NCBI GenBank assembly: GCA_020152595.1
Contig: JAIGNY010000077.1
Coordinates: forward strand, 1,165,001-1,229,000
DNA length: 64,000 nt
From: Chiridota heheva
Lineage: Eukaryota > Echinodermata > Holothuroidea > Apodida > Chiridotidae
Direction: 5' to 3'
The position numbers and the translations under genes are program-made. How positions within the stretch are numbered: position 1 is the first letter of the stretch; the number at the start of each line of letters is the position of its first letter. The notes under the pieces are model-generated. The model saw nothing but the letters and a program-made list of their open reading frames with translations, made no database searches and was not told where the DNA came from. This document shows positions 32,161 through 45,229 of the stretch, piece by piece.

Positions 32161-34329
32161 CCCAACGGAAGACATGTACAATGCACATATGTGTCCTGAT
32201 ATTGATAACTGTATCTTTATGCCATCAATACTTCATTGCAAAAATCAATGAAAATAATGGCAGAATAATTAATTCCATGTTTTATTTGACTGCTTGTGCA
32301 ACCCATTTCCCCTCTCTGAACTGTCATTTTGCAGCCTGTTACATCAGAATTCTTTCAGGCTTTCAAGGGGCAATCAGAATGTGTTTAGAACATTAGATAA
32401 TAATTTTGATAAATCTCTTAGTGGTGGATCCCAGGTAAAAATGGGGAGGCAGTGACGTATTCAATGGGGACACAGAAGGGGAAACTGGCCCCCTTGGCAA
32501 AATTCTGTATGCGTGTAAAATGTAACTAGCATAATATACCAGTATAAAATATGCTATACATATTAGGGAAATGAGCTGCAAAAATAAATCTATAAGGATT
32601 ATCGCCCAAATTTGATTATGACTATAGTTAAATAAAATTTTCAGTTTTTAGGAAATTTTCTTCCATTTTCAAGAAATACATTTTCTTTTTAGGAAATGTT
32701 GCCTAAGGTTTTCCACAGTTATACAAATTTCCAATAAAGTGACCAAATTGTGCAATGATTTTCCTTTATTTTTGCAATTTCATATCAATAATTCCCAATT
32801 TTACCTCCCAACCGGGAAGGTAAAATCAGACCCTCCCATCACCCCGCTTCCTATAAGCCTCTTGGTACAGCCTTTTTCTCCCATGCACCATGGGGGTCCA
32901 GAGGGGCAGTGGGTGGGGGTTACATATAGGTCTTTCAGATTGGAATATTAGTTGGACTAGACACATCAATTACTCTGGGCATCTTTTTGGTGAATTTTTC
33001 AAATATTCATCGTCCCGTTTATTGTCTCGTAAAATACTGCTAAAATGCATCGTTTATGAATCTTGGATAACATATTAATACTTAATATAAATATTGGTGT
33101 ACATATGAGTATGGGCAGTTATAGTCATAGGGGCAAGGGGGTGAAATTCCTCCAAAGATTTGCTAATTATTGCTTTTTTTGTAATAAGGAATAAACACGT
33201 TTGAATTCTATTATTAAAAGGATTTTCATTCCCTCCCCCCTCTCCCAATCAAGTTTCTTCCTTAAACTAAAATTTCTTACAGTCACCTATGGGTGTGACA
33301 GAAACGGGGTTGTTGAGAGGAATCGCGGGGCCTGGGAGAAAACCTGGCCCCCAGAGAAAATGGGTCTCCATATAACTTGTACGATCCCTTATGACCTGGG
33401 CCCCTAGGACACCAGACCCAGAGAATTTCCCTCGTTTACCCCCCATGTCTGCGGCCCTGGATTGAAGTTTGTAGCAGACTCTATGTGGGTCAAAAAGTTT
33501 AGCTGAATATTTCAGTGTCTCAGGAAAATTAAACCCTCACATTTTGGTCGTAGTACCCCGCCCCTTTTGAAGGTTTATTGGTCAAAGAGGTCAATTATTT
33601 AAAGATAATTTGGTCAATTTTAAATATTACATCCATGGTTTGGAGGTTCATTTTCCAGAAAAAAAATAATTGGAAAATTATTGCTTATTTTTTATTTCAT
33701 TTCAATGTTCAAACACTGGGAAAACTCTCCCACTCCCCGTCCCTCACATATCCATGTAGCTAATTAATACATAACCTGCTTTTGAACGAATTATCAAAAT
33801 AACTAAATTTCCTGTTCAATCTTGTCAAAGGTGACAGTCTGCTTCAGTCCAAACATTTTAGTGTGGTCCTTATTGCAAAAACATGTCCATGATGTCTGAA
33901 AGCAGTCAGTATGTTTTGTAAGTTGCTTAGTAGTTCCTTCATAAGTTAAGTACTATTTTGCATTTAAATTTGATTACTGTTGGTAAGTATTCCCTGCAGA
34001 AAGTTATAGTTGTCAGAGTTCATTTTGGTAATTCCTGTCTTTTCCTGCCAGGTTATTGTGAAGGTGCATCATGAATATACAGAACTGAGTTGTGGAGAGA
34101 AATTGTGCATTGAGTTGATCTGGATTTAATTTGACTAGTTGGAGAGGACTGCATGACTGCTGTGGAAAAGTAGGTATTTTGTAGTTCTTTTGTGCTTATG
34201 TTATTATGACATGTGGTTATAATTGCGTTTTAGTTTTGAATGTATTAGTTATAGCAAAACTGAGGAGCATGATAATGGACATTATAGAGTGACTGAGTAA
34301 GTCATGATAAATTTGTAATGAGATTTTTT
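32161..34329. other. Spacer, no gene recognised
   Basis: Several short open frames without motifs. 32630-32790 contains TTTTCAGTTTTTAGGAAATT-type words like the degenerate repeat at 29430. Near 32450-32510 and 33290-33450 are C/G-rich MITE-like stretches similar in style to 24383 and 34554. Confidence 0.4.
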
Positions 34330-34440
34330 TGTAAATATAAAATACTTTATTGCAATTGAGAGCTACAGCTCCCCTGGGACTCGAACCAAAAAAATAGGTA
34401 TAGCACATTCAATTGCGTCAGGCATTTGTTACCTTAACAT
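34330..34440 (-). mobile_element. Short tRNA-derived SINE-like fragment
   Basis: On the minus strand GACGCAATTGAATGTGC resembles an A-box region. A canonical B box GGTTCGAGTCCC follows near 34390-34379, and CAGGGGAGCTGTAGCTCTCA leads to AATAAAGTATTTT. Spacing between the boxes is compatible with a tRNA ancestor, but the anticodon arm is replaced by a T-run, so it cannot be a working tRNA. It may be the head of a degraded SINE. Confidence 0.45.
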
Positions 34441-34519
34441 ATATCTGATTGCTTGCTTGGAAGTAGAAACATTGGGCGTACCAGGATCTTTAATTTCCAG
34501 CAAATTTGACCATGAATTT

Positions 34520-34700
34520 TTGTCCAGGTCTGTAGCCAGCATGGGGCATGGGGACAGCCCCATCCCCTTGCAAAGAAATGTTCCCCCTTGCATAAAATCA
34601 AACCAAAAGTATAACAGGAAGGTAGACAGAGAATCTGTTGAAGTGCCCCCTTTTGAAGTGCTTGTTTCCCCACCCCTCTTACAATAAGTCCTGGCTGCAT
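34520..34700 (+). repeat. MITE-like remnant with GTAGCCAG/CTGGCTGC ends
   Basis: Starts TGTAGCCAGCATGGGG and ends CCTGGCTGCATGGCC, a short imperfect inverted terminus, with G/C-rich arms. It resembles 24383-24560. A matching left end alone (GTAGCCAGGATAAAATG) occurs near 45052. Confidence 0.5.
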
Positions 34701-36531
34701 GGCCTGCGTTTCCTTCCCCAAGCAAAAGTGTTTTTGAGAATTCTTCTATATCTCCCTTTATTTTATAACAGAAGTATTTTCATTTCACATCCAGTTCAAT
34801 TTTACATGCTGAATGACAAAATACTTATCAAACCATTCTGTGTGCCTACTGAATAATATCAGTTTCAAATGAATGGGCCATATTTTCAGGTGTGAAAATA
34901 GATAAAATATTATTGATGATAAACAGGCGTACTCTTAGGAACAAAAATTGATGACAATTACTCTGTTTTTTTTGCTTTTAGAATTTGGAAAAACATACAT
35001 AAAAAGACAGAATGATTGGAAAATATATGTGGATCATGATATAGGAAAATATAATAGGCTTTTTAACCCCTGAATAATGGCTTTATGTCACAGGTTATGT
35101 AGAAGCATTTTTCATTGCAGTGAATTTTACAAGGGATTCCAAAACAGAAAACATCTTTCAGCAAATTTTAGCAAGAACATATTTGTCTTGACTCTTTCTG
35201 TGCCCAGAGGTGTTTTTTAATACTCATTTCAAAGGGTACCCTTATTTCATATCCAGTACGTTCAATTTCACCCACTCATAGAATGGCAACTTGAAAATAA
35301 AACTCCTCTGTATTCCCATAATATCAAGTTACAAATAATGGGCCATATTTTCAGGTGCAAAAATATATCAAGATATTATTGATGATTTACAGTACAGGGG
35401 TCAAAATAATAAAAATAAAGAATGCCACTGTTCCATGGAACAGTACTTTCTAAATAATACTTTTCCGGATTAAATTTCACTGTTCCAACTTTTTGCTGGT
35501 AAGAGGACAAATTCCTTTCTTAAAAAAAAGGGCTTAATTTACAACTATTTTATTGATAATATGTGCAAATATGTATGTCAGTTATTGGTATTTACTTGAT
35601 GTGGCATGCAGTTGTGTAAAGTTGTACACGTGCAAGCGCCTAGCATATGTATATTCATGATTTAATTACTGTGTTGACAATTGCAGCAAGGTGGGAAAAA
35701 CTTAACTGGAAGAAATTATTTTTATGAAAACAACATGCAAGTATTTTTTAGCAGAAATTAAGCTATTGATCAGTGATGCCACATGCTTGTGAAAAGAAAC
35801 TGTTTTACTGGAAAAGTAGTGTTTGAAAATTCACTGTTTCTGCATAAAAAGCACTGTTCTCGGAAGAGCGGAACACTGGGATTTTCGACAAAAAGTGAGA
35901 ATGGCATATACTCCATTTTGCAGGGCAGCGGCGAGTACAATTTTTTTTTTTTTTATAGTAAAAGAAGACACCTGCACTACGAAAATGGTGGGAAAAAAGG
36001 TACCTGCTTGGGCGGCACATATACATATACCTCACATGAATAAGTGCCCCCCCCCCTGGGCCGGGGAGGAGGGGGGGGGGAAATGAGCTCTTGCTGGAAA
36101 TATAAAGGCGTCTTATTTGCTAAGTCAAAGAAATTTTAAAATAACACGGGTCTTACTTTTGATACTCGTGTTGTTGTTGTATTCATAAGAAATAATGACA
36201 GTTGATTTGAACATTTATGCCAAAGGTTTTCAGTATCATGTGCATGAAAAATGTGTTCAAATATCCTTGAGACTCAAGAAAAATATCAACTTACTTTTTG
36301 GCTGTCAGCTCCTTTAGGCAAAATTAATTGGTTTAATTTTAATCATCAGTATGCAAATTTTTATGTTAATTTGCGATGCATATGAGGACAACCGTAATAT
36401 TTTCTGATGTAAAATATGATACAATGTGACCTCTGCAAAAAGGCTATGGATTTAAAAAAAGTTTTGTTTTCATCTCAATTTCAAGAAGAAAAATGGCTAT
36501 TTTATTAAAGGATTAGCTCAGTGGTCAAAAT
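34701..36531. other. Spacer, no gene recognised; one palindrome
   Basis: No coding motif seen. 35427-35444 is a perfect 18-bp palindrome (ACTGTTCCATGGAACAGT). Similar CACTGTTC words occur near 35480 and 35850. 36330-36420 is a copy of the repeat at 22980. A GGATTAGCTCAGTGGTCAAA stretch at 36510 looks like a tRNA A box but no B box follows. Confidence 0.4.
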
Positions 36532-36760
36532 AGCTTCTATTTTGAAAATGGATTTCTATTGTCAAAATGAACTGAAATAAAGCCTTCACATTACCCATTA
36601 TACTCCTTTTTTGTTAGTTAACAAAACTCTGTACCAGAATAGCTAACAAACGTTTTGTTTGCTATTCTGTATTAACCACCAACAAAACAGTATAATGGTA
36701 GTGTGAAGGCTTTATTCCAGTCCATTTTGACAAAAAAAATCCATTTTGAAAATAGAAGCT
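36532..36760. mobile_element. 229-bp fold-back element (MITE)
   Basis: Almost the entire element is an inverted repeat centred near 36646. The left arm begins AGCTTCTATTTTGAAAATGG and the right arm ends with the corresponding complement AATAGAAGCT. Inner words (AAAGCCTTCACA and TGTGAAGGCTTT; AGAATAGCTAACAAA and TTTGTTTGCTATTCT) also pair. There is no coding capacity, and no obvious target duplication at the edges I chose. Such elements are mobilised by a transposase encoded elsewhere. Confidence 0.75.
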
Positions 36761-37049
36761 TTAAGCAAACTTATCTTATATGGAGGAGGACTTTAAAAGA
36801 CACAAAATGGTGCAGGAAGCATTCTAAATCTTTGTGCTAAGGAGTTACTAAATTTTAAAGCTCTGTCTTGTCTGTGTAGAAATCACTGGTGTACTAAGTC
36901 TACTATGGAAGGTTGGAGCCTTAATTTATCCTCACATTCTGAACAATTATTAATTTCACTTTTTTAATATTTGAATTGATTTTCCTCTAACTTTCTTCAG
37001 GTGATAAATTATAATTAACCTATTAGATTCTGTTTTACTTCTTTTCTGG

Positions 37050-37310
37050 CATAATCCAACGGTTGAAATAAGCCACACTGCAAAATTGTAGGACAGAATA
37101 TGATAGAATACGTAAAGACTTTTAGGAATCCGAGGCTATGACATCACAACTTGTCTGATTACAGTCATTTCTACACAAATGATACCAAACTTTAAACTTA
37201 GATATCTCCTAAACGGAATAAGATTTTTTAATGCTTCTTTCACTATTGTTTCTTTGAAGTCCTCTTTCATCAGTCTTAGACTTGCTTGACCAATGAATTA
37301 CTCCTTTAAA
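37050..37310 (+). repeat. Dispersed repeat family X, copy
   Basis: Carries the family words ATAAGCCACACTGCAAAATT, ACACAAATGATACCAAACTT and GTCCTCTTTCAT in the same order as 21640-21900. Confidence 0.7.
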
Positions 37311-37989
37311 CTATCATTCTAATAATTTCAGAGGCAAATTTCAAAAACATGTTGCCCTGTAATTAAGCTCTCCAAGTTACATGATTGACAGCTTTTTCAA
37401 CCAATCACAGCATGAATTTGCCTAGCAACAAATTCTGTGTAGCTAAGTTAGGCAAACATCCTATGTGGTATTGGTACAGTCCAGCTAGCTAGTGGCATGC
37501 GCTCATGCAGTCAATAGTGCGCTCATGCAGTCAATGCCTATTTTTGTAATTAGGAAGGTTAATTATTTAAGAAAATTGCATTATTTATCAACATTAATGT
37601 CCCTCAATGTCAGAACAAAATTTACTGTCAGGTCTTAGGTAGTCCTAGAAGTACTGTAAGGATTACTTTGTGATCCTTAAAGTTATGTTGTTTCCTGGAC
37701 TAGTAATCAACTCGGAAATCAAGAATGAATTCATATTTTTGCAGTGTTAAAACTGTTCCACTAATTAAATGTTTTTATCATTATCTGTAGGATTATCTTT
37801 GTATGGCATTTCCTTTAAGAATAAGCCAGTTCATGGTAACGATAAGATGTATTGCATAATGCAGGTCAAGAGGTCAATTTAGAATGTCTTGCCATAAGCA
37901 TCACTGACACACATTGAATAACACTGACACTTTTCCAATTTTTTTCATTTATTATTTAAGTGGATTAGGTGCATTTGTGCTTTCGAAAT
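37311..37989. other. Spacer with an 18-bp tandem duplication
   Basis: GCGCTCATGCAGTCAATA is directly repeated at about 37499-37535. Nothing else was recognised. Confidence 0.5.
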
Positions 37990-38004
37990 GGATGTTCCTT
38001 CCAT

Positions 38005-38450
38005 TAAGGACATCGTGTGGGATGCCATGTGGGACAACTGGGTTGGATGCCATGTGGGACAAGGTTGGGATGCCATGTGGGACATACATTAGGGTGAGAT
38101 TCCATGTAGGACATAGATATGAACATAGGGTGTGGATCACATTTGAGACATATGGATGAAAGTCATGTAGGATATAAGGATATGCCATGTGGGTCATGGG
38201 GAGGGATGCATGTGGCACATAGCGAGGGACGCCATGTGTAACAAACACTGGCAAAGGGTTGGATATCATGTGAGACATAGATATGGATGCCATATGAAGC
38301 ATGTAGGGGAACAGGATGCCATGTTAGAGATAAGAAAGAGTGAAATTTGGGACGTAGGGTGGGATGACATGTAGGACATAGGGAGGGAGGCTATGTGCGA
38401 CATAAGGAGGGATGACATAGGGTGGGATGCCACATGTATATAACAAAATT
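38005..38450 (+). repeat. GATGCCATGTGGGACAT satellite, second locus, forward tract
   Basis: Diverged units of the same minisatellite as 9056-11135 and in the same orientation. The tract ends just before the CTAG end of the inverted copy at 38459. Confidence 0.85.
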
Positions 38451-38458
38451 AAATTAGA

Positions 38459-39650
38459 CTAGAACGATAAATACCGTTATGGCTGACATACTGATTCAAA
38501 TTGACACACACATCATAAGTTTAATTATAAAAACATCCCACTATCCATCCCACCCATGTCCCATCTGACATCCCACCCTATATCCCACATATCATCCCAT
38601 CCCTGTCCCAAATGACATCCTTCTCTATGTCCCACATGGCATCTCTACCCACCCATGTGCCACATGTCATTCCTCCTTATGCCCCACATGGAATCCTTCC
38701 CTTTGTCCCACATGGCATCCCTCACCATGTCTCACCCTCCAATGTTCTACATGGCATCCATCTCCATGTCCCACATGGCTTTTCATCCTAAAGATGTACC
38801 AAATGGCATCCCACTCAGATGTCCCATATGCCATCATACCCTATGTACCACACTGTATCCTTCCCTGTGTCCCACATGGTATCCATCCCTATATCCCACA
38901 TGACATTCACCACTGTCCCACATGGCCTCCCTACCCATGTGCCACATGTCATTCCTCCCTATGCCCTTCATGGAATTCCTCCCTCTGTCCCACATGGTAT
39001 CCCTCTCCATGTCCCACCCTCCTATGTTCCACATGACATCCATCTGTATGTTCCACATGACATCCATCTCTATGTCCCACATGGCATCTCATCCTAAAGA
39101 TGTACCAAATGGCATCCCATGCACTCATATGTCCCATATGCCATACCACCCTATTTACCAAACGGCATCCTTCCCTGTGCCCACATGGCATCCTTCCCTG
39201 TGCCCACATGGCATCCTTCCCTGTGCCCACATGACATCCTTCCCTGTGCCCACATGACATCCTTCCCTGTGCCCACATGGCATCCATCGCTATGTCCCAC
39301 CTGACATCCATCTCTATGTCCCATATGGCATATCTACCCATGTGCCAGATGTCATTCCTCCATATGCCCACATGGAATCCCTCCCTCCGTCCCACATTGC
39401 AGCCCTCACCATGTCCCACATTCCTATGTTCCACAAGACATCCATCTCTATGTCCCATATGGCATATCTACCCATGTGCCACTTGTCATTCTTCCATATG
39501 CGCACATGGAATCCCTCCCTCCATCCCACATGGCATCCCTTACCATGTCCCACAATCCTATGTTCCACATGGCATCCATCCCTATGTCCCACATGGCATC
39601 CATTGCTATGTCCCACATGGCATCCATCTCTATGTCCCCACAAAGCCATT
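38459..39650 (-). mobile_element. Second copy of the satellite-carrying element
   Basis: On the minus strand, diverged 20-30-bp satellite units (39640-38530) run into a non-satellite 3' segment that matches the end of the 8.3-11.2 kb element: TGTCAATTTG, then CCATAACGGTATTTATCG, then TTCTAG (CTAG 38462-38459) followed by T. The 3' CTAG-T is shared with copy 1, but the subterminal hairpin is not. The 5' end was not located. The long open frames on both strands (38655-39693) are satellite by-products. Confidence 0.5.
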
Positions 39651-39970
39651 GTGTGGTAGAAATAACACAGAGAAAGCTTTGGTTTACATATGATCGGATC
39701 GTACTGCGCTGATTGTTATTATCACTTGACCAGACCCCTTAAACAGTTCTGGGCATGCGCGTTTGTAACCATGAACTGGCTTTTAAGAAACCACTATATA
39801 ATGTGTTATCATATTTTTCGACTATTAATCAATGTTGCCCTGTAGTTCTGTGTTAAAATCTGCATGTTACAACATTAATGACCCTCAATAGCAGAACATA
39901 AACTGGCCAGGTGACAGCTCTGGATAATCCTTTGTTCTACTATAAAATCACTAAAGAGGTAAGATTTACT

Positions 39971-40175
39971 TCCATTGGCGGGATTTGCATATCAAAAGTA
40001 AGGGGAGGAGTGCAAAGTCAAAAGAGGGGGAAGGACAAAACCACAAAATCATGCTAAGATGCAAAAAAATCACCATACAAAAGATACAAATTTAGAAAGT
40101 AAAGTGTGTGTGTGTGTGTTTGTATGTGTGTAGGGGAGGGGGGCAAGTTCCCCTTTGTCCCCTCAAATCCAACGT
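39971..40175 (+). repeat. Dispersed repeat R1, best copy
   Basis: Starts TGGCGGGATTTGC and carries the core CACAAAATCATGCTAAGATG followed by CAAAAAAATCACCATA, then (GT)n, then a G/C tract ending CCCCTCAAATCC, which is roughly inverse to the start. That fits an imperfect-TIR non-autonomous element. Confidence 0.7.
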
Positions 40176-40484
40176 ATGAATACTTCATGATCCTTAAAAT
40201 GTTTTCTGGACTAATATACAACTTGAAAACTAACAATGATTTTTTTTTGTGTGCAATTTTCAAAACTGTTTCACTTAGGATTTAATGTTTGCTCTGTAAG
40301 ATTTTAATTTTTAAGGCTGTTACTTGAACTTAAGATCTATTAAAACACCACCTAGAACCTATTATCATATTTTTAATTGTTGATCAATATTTTCGATTCA
40401 ACAGTTTTACCAAAAAGGCTTTTCTCAGACCAGACTTTTAGTTGACAATTAAGCTTTACAAAAGAGCGGCACTCTGCAAAAACA

Positions 40485-40704
<220 letters not shown>

Positions 40705-40855
40705 ACGGCAAGAAAATAATATAATACGCTGGCTTAAACTTCACTTTTAAACTGAACGGAACCGCCTTTTAAAACACGACTTATATTCGTGTTTCCGTGA
40801 CCATGTTTCCCAAAATGTTTAAGGCAACTTAACCACCTCGCTCCGGCAATGTATT

Positions 40856-41262
40856 TTACAGCGTAAACATGTAATTTAATGCAACTGAAATGCCCCATTC
40901 CTGGTGACGTAAACGCCGCGTGTAGGTGACGTAAACTCCATGTTTAGCCTGCCTGTTTACAACGTAAAATGTAATTTACTGCGACTTAAATGCCTCAATC
41001 CTGGTGACATAAACCCTGTGCTCCGGGTAACGTGAATTCCCTATTCAACGTGTTTACAACGTAAAAATGTAATTGAATGGAACTTAAATGTCTCATTCCT
41101 GACGACGTGAACGCAGTGCTTCAGGTGACATAAACTCCATGTTTAATGTGTTAGCAACGTAAAAATGGAATTTAATGCAACTTAAATACCCCATTCCTGG
41201 TGGTGTAAACGCTGTGCTCCAGGTGACGTAATCTCCATGCTTAATGTGTTTACAGCGTAAGG
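40856..41262 (+). repeat. ~100-bp tandem repeat, four copies
   Basis: Unit landmarks CATTCCTGGTGACGTAAACG, CTCCATGTTTAATGTGTTTA and ACGTAAAAATGTAATTTAAT recur near 40891, 40992, 41092 and 41190. Each unit has two GTGACGTAA-like words, close to CRE/ATF sites in sequence, but no function is shown. Confidence 0.85.
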
Positions 41263-42715
41263 ACATAAAGTTGGTGGACAAGAAACAAAGATTTTCCGTT
41301 GAGTATAACACTGGAAATTTGGTGCTTCATTGAATGGAAATTCTTTGCTCAAAGTGACGTAATCAATGTTTATTTGTTTACAATGTAAGATTGTGAACTT
41401 GAAAAACCAGACACTGGCATATTTTACGCTCCAGTCGCCGGAAACTCCTTGTTCTCTGCATTGGAAACTCGATTCGGACGCCTTGGTCGGAAACCTGTTT
41501 CTTTGTTCGGAAATACAGCCTAAATAGTTCAAACTGGTAATTGTTGGAACTTAAACCTTATTAACTAAATATCACAAGCCTAACTATATATTTACTGCTA
41601 TTAGATAAAACAAAATAAAAACTGTTTGTCATATAAATGGGTAGCTTTTATTATACATTTAAGTTTGAGTAAAAAGATAAACGTAGGCAAACATAGCAAT
41701 ATTATGGAACGGCATTATGACGAGCTTGCTAGCTGTTGAATACAAACAGCTCTCCGCCATTGATATTATAGAGAACTGAGAAAATAAAAAATGTTGACTT
41801 AAAGTGAGACACAAAATGAAAGAATTTTTCAAATATTTATTGACCTGTTTGCCTCAGAAGCCAAAGTGTTTTATGTTACAAATCTCAGGTAAATACCTGA
41901 GTACGTGGTATCAAATTTGGTCGCGTAAGTTTTGTAGCCCTCCACGCCTAAATTAATTACAACTATCATAAACAGATAGATAAACATATTTTTTTTTTTA
42001 AATTACTAATTAACTCACTAAAGGCTTCCCTATCCATATTTTGATGACTGTAGGAAGTTATTATTAACTTTTGAGGTTTAATTTGATAATTTTTGCCAAC
42101 CTTAAACCAAATTGCATTCGTATATTTTTCTTATGCCTACTTCAAGAATTTTATATAACTTTACATTCTTAGAATATTTTATCAAAGTTTACTTTCAAAA
42201 AGATAGAAAACGGATGATTTGTCAATTTTTTTATTGTAATATTTCGAGCGATGGCGAAAGTGATGACATTCAACTCTAGCAAAAGATTCAATACCTTTCA
42301 GAAAGAGAAATTTCTAGAATTGATGAAGGCAGAAACGAGAATATTGTGAGAATAAGATCAAATTTTTTTACCCGAAAACTCAAAAAGAAATTTGAGTATG
42401 CAGGTATGTACGGGTATTAAGTCATGCTTTCGAATTTTCTACATAGCATTTAAAATTTCATATAACGCCATCATTGGGGCTAACGCCTTGGGCCTCTTAA
42501 CCCTTATGATGATGTAATACACATGTTCCAAGCTGTTACAGAGACACGGGGATTTATGATGGAAATTAATCCCTGAATTAGATTTCACAATGGACGAAAA
42601 ATGACTGAAAACTTTTCACCTTTGCAACCTTACGTACTTAATTTCTAATTTTATAAAAAGGACATTCAGAAACTGATAAGAATAGAAATCACAATCGATC
42701 ATAAATGATCAAATT
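41263..42715. other. Spacer, nothing recognised
   Basis: Short open frames on the minus strand (41182-41532) lack motifs and partly overlap the 100-bp repeat. The rest is AT-rich with no recognisable element. Confidence 0.4.
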
Positions 42716-42720
42716 TATGA

Positions 42721-43105
42721 CAGTTCGGGAGCAAACCGAATAACTAGGTACCTTTAAATACTTGAAAAATTGGGTACTTTTCCCGCTCCGGATTGTCCAA
42801 ACTTTCACTGGATATCCTGAAATTTTGGAGACTGCCCATATTCTGTTTTATTCATTTTCTCAAAAAAAATGACAGTGAATTTCAAAAAGCAGCAGAAAAA
42901 AGTTTTGAATATCTATTTACTATCCATTTCCAAAATTTCCAGATATCTATTGAAATTTTGGACAATCTGAGGGGGATAATAAAAAAACCATATGTTTAGT
43001 GTGGGCTATTCAAATGTGTAGGCTCATGCGATGACGTAATACATAAAAGTACCCAATTTGTTGGGTATTTCAAAGTACCCAGTTTTTCAGTTTACTCCCG
43101 AACTG
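42721..43105. mobile_element. 385-bp DNA element with ~62-bp TIRs and 5-bp target duplication
   Basis: The left terminus CAGTTCGGGAGCAAACCGAA and the right terminus (reverse complement CAGTTCGGGAGTAAACTGAA) match over about 62 bp with roughly ten differences, through TTGGGTACTTTT. A second inner inverted pair (GATTGTCCAAA and TTTGGACAATC, then TGGATATC) continues the fold-back structure. TATGA flanks both sides (42716-42720, 43106-43110). No transposase is encoded. The CAG start with a 5-bp duplication does not fix the superfamily. hAT-related is possible but unproven. Confidence 0.85.
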
Positions 43106-43110
43106 TATGA

Positions 43111-45229
43111 AGCATGGCTGGGCGAGGATATCTTTTTCAATGTATATCTAGTTTTGAATTGTCTTTTGTAATTCTTCGAACAGTTGAAGGGTTACAACAA
43201 ATTCTGGTCGAAGCATTTTGAGTTTTACCATACCGCCAATAAATTTTGAAGAAGGAATGGACCTCTGATAAGTTTTCGGTGACAGATTAATAAATAAAGA
43301 TTGCGAGTAGTCCGCCCAGTCCTAATCGACGTAATGATAATCCTCACACTTTGATGAGCCATATCGGGAACACTAATTTCAAAATATGAAAACTGTTTAA
43401 CTATCTAACCAAACTTTAAAAGTTTGTCTAAAATACTATATTCATGTCTCAGTCATATATCAGTAGGTGTTCACAAACCTTTATAATGGTAATGGTACAT
43501 GTGATCAATATGTGTAGCACTTTAGAGAACCGGCCGATTTAATAGAATGTCAATTCATAGGAATGCCAACAACCGTTTACTGACACAACACTTGTCAAAT
43601 AAAAGTAATACTTGGCTTTTTCTTATAGTTTTCAATTTGGCTGACTCCGGGAAGATCGCGAATTATTTTCAACCTCCATGTGTGATTGTCACCCGACATG
43701 CCCGATAACCAGATAACTGGATTGACAGCAGCTTGGCGATCGATCATGCTCTTCTTTTGCTCACATTCCACCCAATAAAGCCATTGTTTTCTGACGATGA
43801 TTTTCTAAAATGCGAAAAAACACTAATTAAATAAGAGTAATCAGGTAATGAATTTGATGAAAATTAGATGTAAACACGCATGAGCCGGCGTAACTTATCA
43901 TTAGAAATGACTGCTTAAAACCAGGAACACTTCGACCGGCCCTCATAAAGAGCAGGGCCGTTGAAGTAAAAGTTATCTGTTTCTTTAATTCCCCAAACCA
44001 CAAAACTGTGATCTGTTCAACACTCCATACAAGCTGTTTAATGAACCATGTGCTTGATTTCCACCCAACACAAAGGAGTTTTTATAAAGAGGAGCAGCAT
44101 CTCCTAAGGAGTTTGAAATGTCCTTTAAAGCAAATTTATTCTTGTGGAATGATGCGTAAATTTCCAGTCTGAAATTTGCACAACATGTTTTTAAGCAGTG
44201 TCCATACTAATTAGGCGGTAGGGTGTGACCCATAGAATGTTTTGTAGGGCACCAACATGGTACTGAAGAGGTATAAATTATACATTTAGGTTTTTGTCAC
44301 AGTTCGCAAAAAGACACAGTACTTCTGAAAATGCTTTTGAAACACCATGGTTATTCTATGTTATTTTCACGGTTGTACGAGGTAGGGAGTGGTCTGAGGT
44401 AGGGAGTGGTCCGAGCAATGCTCCTAATCAGACAGAGATGCATGGACGGTGGGTGATGTTTGAGTCTGAGGGCACAGGATCTGAGGGGCATTTTCTAACT
44501 GTCGTAATTTAAAACTGAAAAAATGCAAGCTATTTTTGTCCAAAATTCGGTAAAATAATACATTTGTATATAAGCCAATATTAAGATCTACAAAAATTGG
44601 TACATTTATAAATCATATTAAGTCTTGAAGTCGGAGGGATTAAAATTTATGGATCATGATTAGATTAGCCAATTCTATTGGGCATGAATCAGAATATATT
44701 TCATGTCTAAAATAATGAAAAAGGAGGCCATCATTTTTTTTAGAGAAATAAATGAAACGCGCTATATCAGTACAAATTAGATCACATTGCCCAAATTCAC
44801 ACCCAGTCTTCACTGCGTCGGTGGAAAGTCCACATTTTATGTTTTTTCCAAAACCCAAATTAATGGCCCTCCAGGAGTGAAATTTGGGGTATTTTGCTTA
44901 ATGTTTGTGGTCTTTCTTCAATCTGCCAATATTGAATGACGTAGTGGCACTTTGTAAACTTTACCAAAACGATGGAAGAGGGCATGTCAGTTTATGTCAT
45001 AACAATGACCTGGCGGACTGCCGGATCCAAATAGTAAGTTTTGCCAAGGACGTAGCCAGGATAAAATGTCGGAGGGGGGGGGGGAAGCCAAACCAAACCA
45101 GGGATGATGATATGATAACGTGTTTTGTGAGCACTTATGACACGATTAAATGGAACATATTGGGTTAATGATGCATTGTCCTATAAGCGAGAAGTAGAGA
45201 GAAAGATCATCCCTGGAAGGTTTTCTTCA
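43111..45229. other. Spacer, no gene recognised
   Basis: 44380-44415 holds an 18-bp tandem duplication (GAGGTAGGGAGTGGTC). Near 45052 a GTAGCCAGGATAAAATG left end and G-run look like part of the MITE-like family at 34520. Open frames at 44294-44512, 44640-44858 and 44905-45168 have no recognised motif. Confidence 0.4.

Noticed and set aside
36505-36531. tRNA A-box-like GGATTAGCTCAGTGGTCAAA
   Set aside because: No B box follows at the expected distance, so it is probably chance or a tiny remnant.
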